This document shows positions 1 through 8,138 of a DNA stretch of 64,000 bases, piece by piece. The stretch's first letter is position 1. Each line of letters begins with the position of its first letter. This DNA is from Vulcanimicrobiota bacterium. Its GTDB lineage: Bacteria; Vulcanimicrobiota; Xenobia; Xenobiales; JADMJV01. The notes beneath the pieces were generated by a model that saw nothing but the letters and a program-made list of their open reading frames with translations, did not search any database and was not told the DNA's origin. Location of the stretch: NCBI GenBank assembly GCA_019637395.1, contig JAHBVR010000021.1, positions 78,667 through 142,666 of the forward strand, in the 5' to 3' direction. A program made the position numbers and the translations under genes.

Positions 1-617
1 CCGGCCACGAAGGGATTGTCCTCCGGCTGGTTGCAAAACACCACCAGACGGCAGCAGGCCAGGCCTTCACGCTCGGGATGCACATTGGCGATGTCCAGAA
101 TGCGCTGACCCATATGGGCCACCGCGTCCATATTGATGCCGGCCCGGGTGGAAGCTAGCGAAATGGAAGAACAGACGCGTTCGGTGCGGTTGAGGGCTTC
201 CGGCAGGCTATCCAGCAGCGCCCGGTCGGCCGGAGTCAGACCGCGGTGCACCGGTGCCGAAAAGCCGGCGATGAAGTCCACGCCCAGTTCGGCGGCGGCT
301 TTGTCCATGGCCATGGCCAGCGGCACGAAGCAGGACGGGCCGGCCGAAGCGCCCACCAGGCTGATCGGGGTGCAGGAGATGCGCTTGTTGATAATGGGGA
401 TGCCCAGGTCGCGAGCCACCTCGTTGACGGTGGGCACCAGGTTGCGGCCCACCCGCAACAACTTGCGCACCACCCGTTCGCAGGTCTCCCGGACGCTGGG
501 GCTGGCGCAGTCGAGGAGATTCACCCCCAGGGTGATGGTGCGGATGTCGAGATGGTGCTCTTCGAACATCTGCAGAGTATCGAAGACTTCGTTGCTGGTA
601 AGCTTGGCCGGATCCAT
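1..617 (-). CDS. UPF0210/PFL-family protein (C-terminus off window)
   Basis: The first ~205 residues of a leftward protein are present; the rest lies beyond base 1. The translation begins MDPAKLTSNEVFDTLQMFEE and continues with a stretch on ITLGVNLLDC, a conserved VRKL and INKRISCTPISL, which match my memory of the UPF0210 (DUF711) family of ~450-residue proteins distantly related to pyruvate formate-lyase. Its reaction is not established. The start is the ATG at 615-617, the only good one before the divergent EVE gene 42 bp away; no clear Shine-Dalgarno is seen. In many bacteria UPF0210 sits beside a small ACT-domain gene, which would lie outside this window or be absent. Confidence 0.8.
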   Translation of the reverse strand, partial: MDPAKLTSNEVFDTLQMFEEHHLDIRTITLGVNLLDCASPSVRETCERVVRKLLRVGRNLVPTVNEVARDLGIPIINKRISCTPISLVGASAGPSCFVPLAMAMDKAAAELGVDFIAGFSAPVHRGLTPADRALLDSLPEALNRTERVCSSISLASTRAGINMDAVAHMGQRILDIANVHPEREGLACCRLVVFCNQPEDNPFVA

Positions 618-659
618 AGTCGGGCAAGGTATGCGACCTGCTCGTGCGAACCTCCTGGC

Positions 660-1118
660 ATGCAGTACTGGCTCTTTAAAAGCGAACCCGATTCTTTCTC
701 GTTGAACCACCTCAAGAAGATGCGCAAGAGTCCCTGGGACGGAGTCCGCAACTATATGGCGCGCAACTACATGCGTTCCATGCAGCCCGGCGACCTGGGT
801 TTCTTTTACCATAGCCGGGTCGATCCGCCGGGCATCGCGGGGGTCTGTAAAGTGGTCAGTCAACCTTACGACGATTTCACCGCCCTGGATAAAAAATCCA
901 AGTATTTCGATCCGAAGTCCACGGCCGATAACAACCGCTGGTCCCTGGTGGACGTGGAATACGTGGAAACCTTCAAACATTTTGTCACTCTGGAAGAACT
1001 CAAAGATCACCCTGAGCTCAAAGACATGGTGGTCACTCGCAAAGGCAACCGCCTTTCGATCTCTCCGGTTCAGCCGGCGGAGTGGAAAGTGGTGCTGGCT
1101 TTAGGACGGGGGAAATGA
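660..1118 (+). CDS. EVE-domain protein
   Basis: A 152-residue protein consisting of one EVE domain, a PUA-like fold thought to bind modified bases in DNA or RNA. The N-terminus MQYWLFKSEPDSFS, the WDGVRNYMARNYMR segment, the GDLGFFYHS turn and the WSLVDVEYVE strand are the family hallmarks. The reading frame is open much further upstream, but family alignment puts the start at the ATG at 660. Its last 49 bases overlap the 3' end of the convergent sensor kinase. EVE proteins can be stand-alone or accompany modification-dependent restriction; no restriction gene is visible here, so a housekeeping RNA or DNA role is more likely. Confidence 0.9.
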   Translation: MQYWLFKSEPDSFSLNHLKKMRKSPWDGVRNYMARNYMRSMQPGDLGFFYHSRVDPPGIAGVCKVVSQPYDDFTALDKKSKYFDPKSTADNNRWSLVDVEYVETFKHFVTLEELKDHPELKDMVVTRKGNRLSISPVQPAEWKVVLALGRGK

Positions 1119-2500
1119 AGCTGGAAGCGGCTGCCCTGGCCTAAAACGGAGTGCAGGTGCACGTCGCCGCCATGGGCGCGCATGGCCGAGCGCACCAGGG
1201 CCAGGCCCAGGCCGTGACTGGCGCTGGTGCGCGAGGTATCCACCCGATAGAGGCGGTCGAAGAGGTAAGGCAGGTGATCGGGCTCGATACCCGGGCCACG
1301 GTCCTGAACGGCCAGGATCCACTCGTTGGAATGTTCGAGCCATTCGATGCGCACCGGGAAAGTGCTGTACTTACTGGTATTGGAAAGCAAATTGCCGAGA
1401 GCCATCTCCACCAGCCGGCGGTCGGCCACCAGCACGGCCTCGGGCGGAACCTGAATCACCACCTGATCGCGCGGATGGGCGGTGAGATGATACTCCACCA
1501 AACTTTCCACCAGCTCGCGCACCGGGATTTGCTGCGGCTCCAGATGCGGCCGGGCGGCTTCGGTGCGGGCCAGTAGCAACAGGCGCTCCACCAGCGTACT
1601 CAACCGCTCCAGTTCTTCCACGCTGGAGCCGAGCACTTCTTGATAGACTTCCAGACTGCGCTCCTGGGCCAGCGTGACCTCGGCCTGGAGCAGCATACTG
1701 GTCAGGGGAGTGCGCAGTTCGTGGGCCAGGTCGGTGCTGAAGTGGGACAGCCGCTCCATACCGACCTGGATTTCGTCAAGCAGGCGGTCGAATTCCTGAG
1801 CCAGCGGCGCCAGTTCTTGAGGCCAGCGGCGCGAGGAAAAGCGCTGGTGCAGTTGATCGACCTTGAGTCGCTGCACCAGCCGGGTCATCAGCGAGAGCGG
1901 ACTCAGTCCGCGCCGGGAAATCAGGCCGGCCAGGAAGGCGGCCAGCAAAACTCCCAGTCCGACCAGCAGAGTCAGCGCGCGACGATAGTTGGTCAGGGTG
2001 CGGCTCTTTTGGCTGGTGTCCAGAGCCACCAGCAGCCGGATGCGGGCGGTGCTGCCCTTCTCGCGCACGGCCCAGGCTTCCACGATGAGAAAGCTCTCTG
2101 TGCCTTGTTTCCAGACGGTGCCTTCGCCCAGCTTGCCCTCGTTGTAGATGGGCATCTGGCTGATAAACTCCGAGCTCAGGGCGGGGAAACGGCGCGTTTC
2201 GTAGAGTTTCTTGCCCCGTTCATCCTGAATGCGCAACTGGTATTGGTGAAAGTGCAGTGCTTCCATATCCAGGGGAATTTCGCGCTGCAGCGTTTTCAGC
2301 AGATCCTCATTCTGGCGAAAAATCGTTTGTAACAGGGCTACCGTATCGTCAAGCACCCGCGTTTCGTCCCGGCGAAATTCCTGGTCGAGCAACCAGTAGG
2401 TGGTAGAGCCGAGGGCTGTCAGCAAGAGGGCGGCCGAGACCGCGAACATGACGGCCAGGCGGAGGACCAGACTGTTGCTAGGTTTTTTGGTTGGATTCAA
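1070..2500 (-). CDS. Sensor histidine kinase, heavy-metal (CusS-like) type
   Basis: A 476-residue membrane kinase. An N-terminal membrane segment (about residues 13-33) precedes a periplasmic domain of ~130 residues, a second membrane segment near residues 170-190 (ALTLLVGLGVLLAAFLAGL), a HAMP linker, a HisKA box with the phospho-accepting His in DLAHELRTPLTS, and an ATPase domain with the N box (NLLSNTSKY), DRGPGI and GLGLAL. It follows the OmpR-type regulator with a 23 bp overlap, so the two are translated together. The layout is that of CusS/CopS-type metal sensors, but nothing in the sequence names the ligand and no efflux genes adjoin it. The 3' end overlaps the EVE gene convergently. 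Confidence 0.93.
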   Translation of the reverse strand: MNPTKKPSNSLVLRLAVMFAVSAALLLTALGSTTYWLLDQEFRRDETRVLDDTVALLQTIFRQNEDLLKTLQREIPLDMEALHFHQYQLRIQDERGKKLYETRRFPALSSEFISQMPIYNEGKLGEGTVWKQGTESFLIVEAWAVREKGSTARIRLLVALDTSQKSRTLTNYRRALTLLVGLGVLLAAFLAGLISRRGLSPLSLMTRLVQRLKVDQLHQRFSSRRWPQELAPLAQEFDRLLDEIQVGMERLSHFSTDLAHELRTPLTSMLLQAEVTLAQERSLEVYQEVLGSSVEELERLSTLVERLLLLARTEAARPHLEPQQIPVRELVESLVEYHLTAHPRDQVVIQVPPEAVLVADRRLVEMALGNLLSNTSKYSTFPVRIEWLEHSNEWILAVQDRGPGIEPDHLPYLFDRLYRVDTSRTSASHGLGLALVRSAMRAHGGDVHLHSVLGQGSRFQLHFPRPKASTTFHSAG

Positions 2501-3164
2501 GAATGTAACCGGCTCCCCGGACGGTACGGATTAACTTCACGGGAAACGGATCGTCCACCTTTTGGCGCAGGCGGCGCACGGTCACATCGATCACGTTGGT
2601 TTCCGTTTCGAAGTTCAGCCCCCAGACCTTCTGCACCAGGTCCTTGCGCGTGACCAGGTGTCCGGGATTCTCCACCAGCAGACACAGGATGCGGAACTCT
2701 TTCTGCGTGAGTTCAATATTCTGGCCCTGGCGTTGCACCGACTGGCTGGAGTAAATCACGGTCAGGTCTTCCACGTGGCGCACGTCCTGAGCCACGCTCA
2801 GGGAACTGCGGCGCAAAATGGCTTCGATTCGAGCGGAAAGTTCGGCGAAGGCAAAAGGTTTGGTCAGGTAGTCATCGGCCCCGGCCTGCAAGCCATTGAC
2901 CCGATCGTGAATGCGATCGAGGGCGGTCAGCAAGATCACCGGAGTGCGGTGGCCGCCGCGGCGCAATTGCTCGAGCACGCCCAGCCCGTCCAGGCCCGGC
3001 AGCATGCGGTCGAGAATGACCAGTTGATACGAGCCGTTGCTGGCCATTTCCAGGCCGGTCGTCCCATCATGAGCCAGATCCACTCGATAATGGAGTTCCT
3101 CCAGACCCTTTTTCAGGTTGTCCGCGATCTTGCGTTCGTCTTCGATAATTAGCAGTTTCACCAT
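2478..3164 (-). CDS. OmpR-family response regulator (CusR/CopR-like)
   Basis: A 228-residue regulator with a receiver domain (MVKLLIIEDE start; phospho-accepting Asp52 in VILDRMLPG; Thr in LLTALD; Lys in LTKPFAF) and a C-terminal winged helix with the usual LTQKEFRIL and TVRRLRQKVD segments. I chose the ATG at 3164, which gives the standard family N-terminus; the frame stays open to 3203 but the extra 13 residues do not look like part of the receiver. It is the first gene of a leftward pair with the sensor kinase and is divergent from the SulP gene, with ~105 bp between the two start codons available for shared control. Confidence 0.93.
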   Translation of the reverse strand: MVKLLIIEDERKIADNLKKGLEELHYRVDLAHDGTTGLEMASNGSYQLVILDRMLPGLDGLGVLEQLRRGGHRTPVILLTALDRIHDRVNGLQAGADDYLTKPFAFAELSARIEAILRRSSLSVAQDVRHVEDLTVIYSSQSVQRQGQNIELTQKEFRILCLLVENPGHLVTRKDLVQKVWGLNFETETNVIDVTVRRLRQKVDDPFPVKLIRTVRGAGYILESNQKT

Positions 3165-3269
3165 AGCAGTGTAGCAACCCGCCGAGTCCGGGGGCTCTGA
3201 CAATCTTGTAATCCTTTCTTGATTTCCCGTCTGATAGTTTGGGCCGTAACCCTAATCAAGGAGTTCTTC

Positions 3270-4859
3270 ATGTCAGAAATCCCCGCAGACGGCCTCGAGG
3301 GCCTGAAAGCGAATTGGAAAACCGATCTCATGAGTGGTTTCCTGATTTTCTTGATCGCCCTGCCGCTAAGTTTGGGCATCGCCCTGGCTTCGGGCGTGCC
3401 ACCCCTATCCGGAATCATCGCGGCCGTGGTGGGCGGACTGGTGGTCTCGCTGACCAGCGGCTCTTATGTCACCATCAATGGTCCAGCCGCCGGCCTGATC
3501 GTGGTCATTTTGGGAGCGGTCAACTCTCTGGGCGGAGGGATCGAAGGCTACCGCTACACTCTGGCCGCCATCACCATTGCGGGAATCCTGCAGATCATTG
3601 CCGGCCTTACCAAAGCCGGCAAGCTCAGCACTTTCTTCCCCTCGTCAGCCGTGCACGGGTTGCTGGCCTCGATCGGTATCATCATCATCGCCAAGCAGAC
3701 CTATATCATGTTGGGCATCAAACCGGTAGGGAAAACCGCTCTGCAACAACTGGCCAATCTACCCGCCTCGCTGAGCCTGGCCAATCCGGAATTGGCCCTG
3801 ATCGGCTTGCTCACGCTGGCAACTGTGGTCCTCATGCCAATGATCAAGCCGCTCAAGAAATTTCCCGCTCCGCTGGTGGGCGTGGTCATCGGCATGTGCC
3901 TGGCCACCTACTTTGACCTGAGTCATGAACACACTTACCTGGCCTTTCAGAACCATTCTTACACGCTGGGGCCCGATGCGCTGGTCACTTTGCCCGGAAA
4001 TCTTAGCGAAGGCATCGTTCATCCCGACTGGTCAAAGTTGGGAGAGCTGGCTTTCTGGCGCGCGGTGATGATGATTTTCATCATCGCTTCCTTGGAAACG
4101 CTGCTCTCCTGTGCGGCCGTGGACAAACTCGACCCCTATAACCGCAAGGCCAATCTGAATCGAGACCTGACCGCCATCGGCATCGGCACGGCTGTCTCCG
4201 GTTGGCTGGGCGGACTGCCGATGATCGCGGAGATCGTGCGTAGTTCGGCCAATGTGAACAGCGGCGCCAAAACCCGCTGGTCCAATTTTTTCCACGGCTT
4301 CTTCATGCTGACCTTCGTGTGCCTGGCTTCGGGATTGATTCACCGGATTCCGCAGGCTTCGCTGGCGGCGATTCTGGTCTTTACCGGTTTCCGGCTGGCC
4401 TCGCCCAAAGAGTTCAAGAAGACGATGGCCATCGGCAGCGACCAGATGCTCATTTTCGTTACCACCATCGCCGTCACGCTGGGGACCGACCTGCTCATCG
4501 GCATTCTCTCGGGCGTGCTGGTCAAGCTGGTGCTGCACCTGGTTCGCGGCAACAGCCCGGGCCAATTGCTCAAGTGCGAAATGGACGTGCGCCTGGACAA
4601 CAACGCCGCCATCTGCAACGTCAACGGCACGGTGGCTTTCACCAACCTGCTGCATCTCAAGCAGAAACTCGAGGCCATGCCGGGGGGACTGGACGTCAAG
4701 ATCGATCTGGGCCAGACCCGGCTGGTGGATCACTCGGCCATGGAGTATCTGGAAGGCTTTCAACACGACTATGAGCGCAGCGGCGGCCAGGTAGCCGTAG
4801 TGGGTCTGGAAGGACACCGCAGTCAGTCAGCCCACCCGCTGGCGGCAAGAACTAAGTAA
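3270..4859 (+). CDS. SulP-family anion transporter with STAS domain
   Basis: A 529-residue inner-membrane transporter. It has the SulP core, with a glycine-rich first helix region (SLGIALASGVPPLSGI), the signature TINGPAAGLIVVILG, and some ten or more hydrophobic segments through about residue 400. A C-terminal STAS domain follows (about 430-520), with DHSAMEYLEGF at the anti-sigma-antagonist-like loop. The start at 3270 has AAGGAG about 7 bases upstream. The substrate could be bicarbonate, sulfate or another anion; I cannot tell which. The gene is followed at 23 bp by a regulator/kinase pair on the same strand, so the transporter may be co-transcribed with, or sensed by, that system. Confidence 0.92.
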   Translation: MSEIPADGLEGLKANWKTDLMSGFLIFLIALPLSLGIALASGVPPLSGIIAAVVGGLVVSLTSGSYVTINGPAAGLIVVILGAVNSLGGGIEGYRYTLAAITIAGILQIIAGLTKAGKLSTFFPSSAVHGLLASIGIIIIAKQTYIMLGIKPVGKTALQQLANLPASLSLANPELALIGLLTLATVVLMPMIKPLKKFPAPLVGVVIGMCLATYFDLSHEHTYLAFQNHSYTLGPDALVTLPGNLSEGIVHPDWSKLGELAFWRAVMMIFIIASLETLLSCAAVDKLDPYNRKANLNRDLTAIGIGTAVSGWLGGLPMIAEIVRSSANVNSGAKTRWSNFFHGFFMLTFVCLASGLIHRIPQASLAAILVFTGFRLASPKEFKKTMAIGSDQMLIFVTTIAVTLGTDLLIGILSGVLVKLVLHLVRGNSPGQLLKCEMDVRLDNNAAICNVNGTVAFTNLLHLKQKLEAMPGGLDVKIDLGQTRLVDHSAMEYLEGFQHDYERSGGQVAVVGLEGHRSQSAHPLAARTK

Positions 4860-4861
4860 CT

Positions 4862-4879
4862 CCTGGCCGAAAGGCCAGG
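4862..4879 (+). promoter_or_regulatory. GAAA-tetraloop hairpin before regulator start
   Basis: A perfect 7 bp stem, CCTGGCC/GGCCAGG, closed by a GAAA tetraloop, fills the gap between the SulP stop and the ATG of the next regulator at 4882. There is no T-run, so it is not a classical terminator. The only Shine-Dalgarno-like bases (AGG) lie in its 3' arm, so it could damp translation of the regulator relative to the transporter. That role is inference. Confidence 0.4.
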
Positions 4880-4881
4880 CC

Positions 4882-5553
4882 ATGAGGATCCTGGTGGTGG
4901 AGGATGAGGAGTCGCTGCGCGAGTCTCTGCGATTTTTGCTGCAGCAGGCCCACTACCAGGTGGAGACGGCCGCAGACGGGTTGCAGGGACTGCACAAAGC
5001 GGGGGAGTTTCAACCCGACCTGATTTTGCTCGACGGTATGTTGCCCGGGCTGGACGGAGTGGAAGTGTGCCGCCGCCTGCGCGGCCTGCAGTTCTCCGGC
5101 ATTGTGCTGATGCTGACGGCCCGCGGCGAGGAGATCGACCAGGTGCTGGGCCTGGAAGGGGGTGCCGACGACTACGTGGTCAAGCCGTTCCGCCACCTGG
5201 AGTTGCTGGCGCGCATCAAGGCTCACCTGCGCCGGCGCGAGCGGGAGGCCGAGCCGGGCCTGCGCAGCGGGGATCTGGAAATCTTTCCAGAGCGCCATGA
5301 GGTCTGGAGAAGCGGTCGCAAGCTGGAGCTGACTCCCAAGGAGTTCGCTCTGCTGCACTTTTTGTCTGAAAATCGGCGCAAAGCGCAGAGCCGCGAGCGC
5401 ATCCTGAGCGCCTGTTGGGGCTACGAATTCGACGGCGAGGCCCGGGTGGTCAACGTGACGGTGCAGCGCCTGCGCGAGAAGATCGAAATCGATCCGGCCC
5501 AGCCACGCTATCTGGTGACGGTGCGCGGGGTGGGCTACATGTGGGATGTTTAG
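4882..5553 (+). CDS. OmpR-family response regulator
   Basis: A 223-residue regulator. The receiver has the acidic pair in VVEDEE, phospho-accepting Asp51 in LILLDGMLPG, Thr in LMLTARG and Lys in VVKPFRH. The winged-helix output domain has ELTPKEFALL and VNVTVQRLREKIE. It overlaps the start of the downstream sensor kinase by 8 bp, so the two form a coupled pair. It lies 23 bp after the SulP gene and is probably in the same transcript. It is distinct in sequence from the regulator at 2478-3164. Confidence 0.94.
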   Translation: MRILVVEDEESLRESLRFLLQQAHYQVETAADGLQGLHKAGEFQPDLILLDGMLPGLDGVEVCRRLRGLQFSGIVLMLTARGEEIDQVLGLEGGADDYVVKPFRHLELLARIKAHLRRREREAEPGLRSGDLEIFPERHEVWRSGRKLELTPKEFALLHFLSENRRKAQSRERILSACWGYEFDGEARVVNVTVQRLREKIEIDPAQPRYLVTVRGVGYMWDV

Positions 5554-6928
5554 CAGCCTGCGCGTGCCGCTGGCGCTGGCTTTCTTTTGCACCATCGCAC
5601 TGACGCTGGCCCTGGCCGAGACGGTGCTGCTGGGTGGGGTGCGCCAGACCTATCTGGACAACGCCCAGGCTGCGCTGGAGCGCGACTGCGGTTTTGTGGC
5701 CAACTTGATGCGCCGGCATATGGATCAGACGCTGCTCAGCCCGGCCGCGCGCAAGATGATCACCGATGAAATGGCTCAATTGTCGGTCAACATGTCGGGC
5801 AGTATGTGTATTGTGAATTGGCGGGGCGACATCCTGGAGGACAGCGCTCACCGCCGGGGGCAGAACGTAGCCCGGAGAGAGGAAGTGGACGCGGCTCTGC
5901 ACGGAACACCCGGCCTGCGCCTGGGGGATTTGGAAACCGACCCCACCATGTACGTGGCCGTGCCCATGCTGGCTCAAAACAAGATCGTGGGCGCCATCTA
6001 TGGGAGCCGTTCCCTTTCCGAGTTGCAACTGACGTTGGTGCAATTGCGCACCAGATTTTATGAACTGGCCCTGGGAGTTTTGCTGGGTGGCATGGCTGTA
6101 AGTTTGCTGCTGGCCCGCTGGTTGACCCGGCCGCTGCGGCGCCTGACGGAGGCCGTGAAGCGCTTCGGGGAAGGCCACCTGGACGAGCGCATCGGCATTC
6201 GCTCACGAGACGAAACAGCGATTTTAACGCGGGCCTTCAACTCCATGGCCGACAACCTGGAAGTCCAGCAGCAAACTTTGAGACGCTTTGTCTCGGATGC
6301 TTCTCACGAGCTGAAGACCCCGCTGGCTTCGCTGCGCAGTCTGATCGAGGCTCTGGAGGCGGGGGCGCCGCGCGAGCAGTTTCTGGGCATGATTCATCGC
6401 GACCTGGACCGGATGGAGCGTCTTATTGCGAACTTGCTCGATTTGCATCGTCTGGAGCAGGCTGCCATCACCTTCCGAATGCAACCCTTAGAGCTGGAAC
6501 CTTTCCTACAAGAATTGGCCGACGAGCACGGGGCCCAGCTGGTGAGACCCTGTTCGGTGACGGTGGAAACGGATGCCGACCGGCTGCACCAGGTGGTTAC
6601 CAACCTGCTGGTCAACGCCCGCCGGGCGGCGCCGGAGGGTACGGTGTGCCTGGGCGTAGGGGAGGGGATGCTCTGGGTGGAGGACGATGGCGTGGGCATT
6701 GCCCCCGAACATTTGCCTCACCTGTTTGACCGCTTTTACCGGGTGGACGGCAGCCGCTCGCGGCAACAGGGAGGCACCGGGCTGGGACTGGCCATCAGCA
6801 AGGGCCTGGTGGAAGGAATGGGTGGAAGATTGCGCGCCCACAGCGACGGCCTCGGCCGGGGAGCTCGCTTCACGATCGAGTTCAACTCCAGAAGCGGACC
6901 ACGTCCTGCAGAGATTCCCGAGCCTTGA
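5546..6928 (+). CDS. Sensor histidine kinase
   Basis: A 460-residue membrane kinase. It has an N-terminal membrane helix (VPLALAFFCTIALTLALA), a periplasmic region of ~150 residues, a second helix near residues 175-195 (LALGVLLGGMAVSLLLA), HAMP, HisKA with the His in SDASHELKTPLAS, and an ATPase with NLLVNARRA, VEDDGVGI and GTGLGLAIS. Its ATG lies inside the regulator gene before it (8 bp overlap). Its last 47 bases overlap the end of the convergent decarboxylase gene. The signal is unknown; the adjoining SulP transporter suggests an ion- or envelope-related one. Confidence 0.94.
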   Translation: MFSSLRVPLALAFFCTIALTLALAETVLLGGVRQTYLDNAQAALERDCGFVANLMRRHMDQTLLSPAARKMITDEMAQLSVNMSGSMCIVNWRGDILEDSAHRRGQNVARREEVDAALHGTPGLRLGDLETDPTMYVAVPMLAQNKIVGAIYGSRSLSELQLTLVQLRTRFYELALGVLLGGMAVSLLLARWLTRPLRRLTEAVKRFGEGHLDERIGIRSRDETAILTRAFNSMADNLEVQQQTLRRFVSDASHELKTPLASLRSLIEALEAGAPREQFLGMIHRDLDRMERLIANLLDLHRLEQAAITFRMQPLELEPFLQELADEHGAQLVRPCSVTVETDADRLHQVVTNLLVNARRAAPEGTVCLGVGEGMLWVEDDGVGIAPEHLPHLFDRFYRVDGSRSRQQGGTGLGLAISKGLVEGMGGRLRAHSDGLGRGARFTIEFNSRSGPRPAEIPEP

Positions 6929-8069
6929 GCAGGGACAATTCGCCCCGCCGCCATCCCAGCACCAGCGGCAGCGCCCGGCTGCAGTGGCGCGACCACATTC
7001 CCAGGGTATAGGCCCCGATATCGTGCACCACCACCCAGTCGCCGGGCTCGATGCGGGCCAATGGGACGTCGCGGCCGATCACGTCCCCGCCGAAGCAGAG
7101 CGGGCCGACCAGCGTCCAGGGCTCGAGAGGGCCGGCTTTGGGCCGACCTTGAGAATCGAAGACCTCCATGCGGTTGAACCAGTCCTGGGGCGCGTAGGCC
7201 AGGCGCAACAGCATGTCGGCTCCCACGTGCAGCACCGCCATGGGCGAGGGAACACCCTCCTTCACATATTCCACGCGCGAGGCTACCCAGCCCGATGGCC
7301 CCTGAATCCAGCGGCCGAATTCGCTGATCAGGGGGATCTGGCCAAAGCCTGGACAGGCCTGGCGTAAAGCCTGAGCATATTGCTCAGGCTGCGGGCCTTC
7401 CCCTAAATTGCGATAGTTGACGGCCAGGCCGCCACCCATATCGAAGAACTTCAGGTTGAGCCCTTGCCCCGCCCGCCACACGCGGGCCACCCCATCCACC
7501 AACTGTTCTAAAGGACAACCCTGCGAGCCCACATGCAAGTGCAGCCCGCCCAACCAGGGAAATCGTTGAAAAAGGGCCGGCAGGTCGCTTTCCTCAAGCG
7601 GCATTCCGAACTTGGAGCCGCGGTTGGCCACGCTGGTCATGGCAATAGAGCCGGAGCCCACCTGAGGATTAACCCGCACTCCGATGGGATAGTCCGGCTG
7701 GAGCCGATCGAGGCGTTCCAATTCCTCGAGGTTGTCGGCATTGAGGCGCACCCTCAGTTGGAGAGCCTCTTTTAGCTCCCACTCGGTTTTGGCGGGCGAA
7801 TCGTAGACGATGCGCTCGGGAGCGCAGCCGGCCGCCAGAGCCAACTGAACCTCTTCCCAGGAGGCGGCCTCCAGGCCGGCTCCAGCCTCCACCAGCGAAC
7901 GCAGCACCCCCACCAGCGGATTGGCTTTGATGGCCACGGCGTGGAGTTCGGCTTCGGGTATGGCCTTGCGAATGCGCCCCAGGCGTTCATGCATGACGTC
8001 CAGGTCGTGGACGATGAAGGCGGTGTCCCGCTCGCTCAACTGGCCCAGGGCTTTTGGCAGTGCTTCCAT
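6882..8069 (-). CDS. PLP-dependent decarboxylase, DAP/ornithine decarboxylase-like (fold type III)
   Basis: A 395-residue enzyme with the alanine-racemase-like barrel. Visible motifs are AIKANPLVGV (PLP-binding Lys), LHLHVGSQG (His over the PLP ring), FDMGGGLAVN (phosphate-binding glycines), SEFGRW (in place of the usual EPGR) and, in the C-terminal beta domain, GPLCFGGD and DIGAYTLGM. Diaminopimelate decarboxylases have CESGD at that point, where the Glu contacts the substrate; here it is CFGGD, so the substrate may not be meso-diaminopimelate. The gene stands alone, with no lysine or polyamine genes beside it. Its 3' end overlaps the sensor kinase gene convergently. Confidence 0.85.
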   Translation of the reverse strand: MEALPKALGQLSERDTAFIVHDLDVMHERLGRIRKAIPEAELHAVAIKANPLVGVLRSLVEAGAGLEAASWEEVQLALAAGCAPERIVYDSPAKTEWELKEALQLRVRLNADNLEELERLDRLQPDYPIGVRVNPQVGSGSIAMTSVANRGSKFGMPLEESDLPALFQRFPWLGGLHLHVGSQGCPLEQLVDGVARVWRAGQGLNLKFFDMGGGLAVNYRNLGEGPQPEQYAQALRQACPGFGQIPLISEFGRWIQGPSGWVASRVEYVKEGVPSPMAVLHVGADMLLRLAYAPQDWFNRMEVFDSQGRPKAGPLEPWTLVGPLCFGGDVIGRDVPLARIEPGDWVVVHDIGAYTLGMWSRHCSRALPLVLGWRRGELSLLKARESLQDVVRFWS

Positions 8070-8138
8070 TTGGGGGAAATTCGCCTGTTACCGTTTTGTG
8101 ACCTACGTGAGTCCGCCTCGTGTTTCGGGCTGCCTACC

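Noticed and set aside
4032..4817. 261-residue minus-strand ORF within the SulP gene.
   Set aside because: Gln/His/Ala-rich antisense translation; the SulP frame is clearly the coding one.
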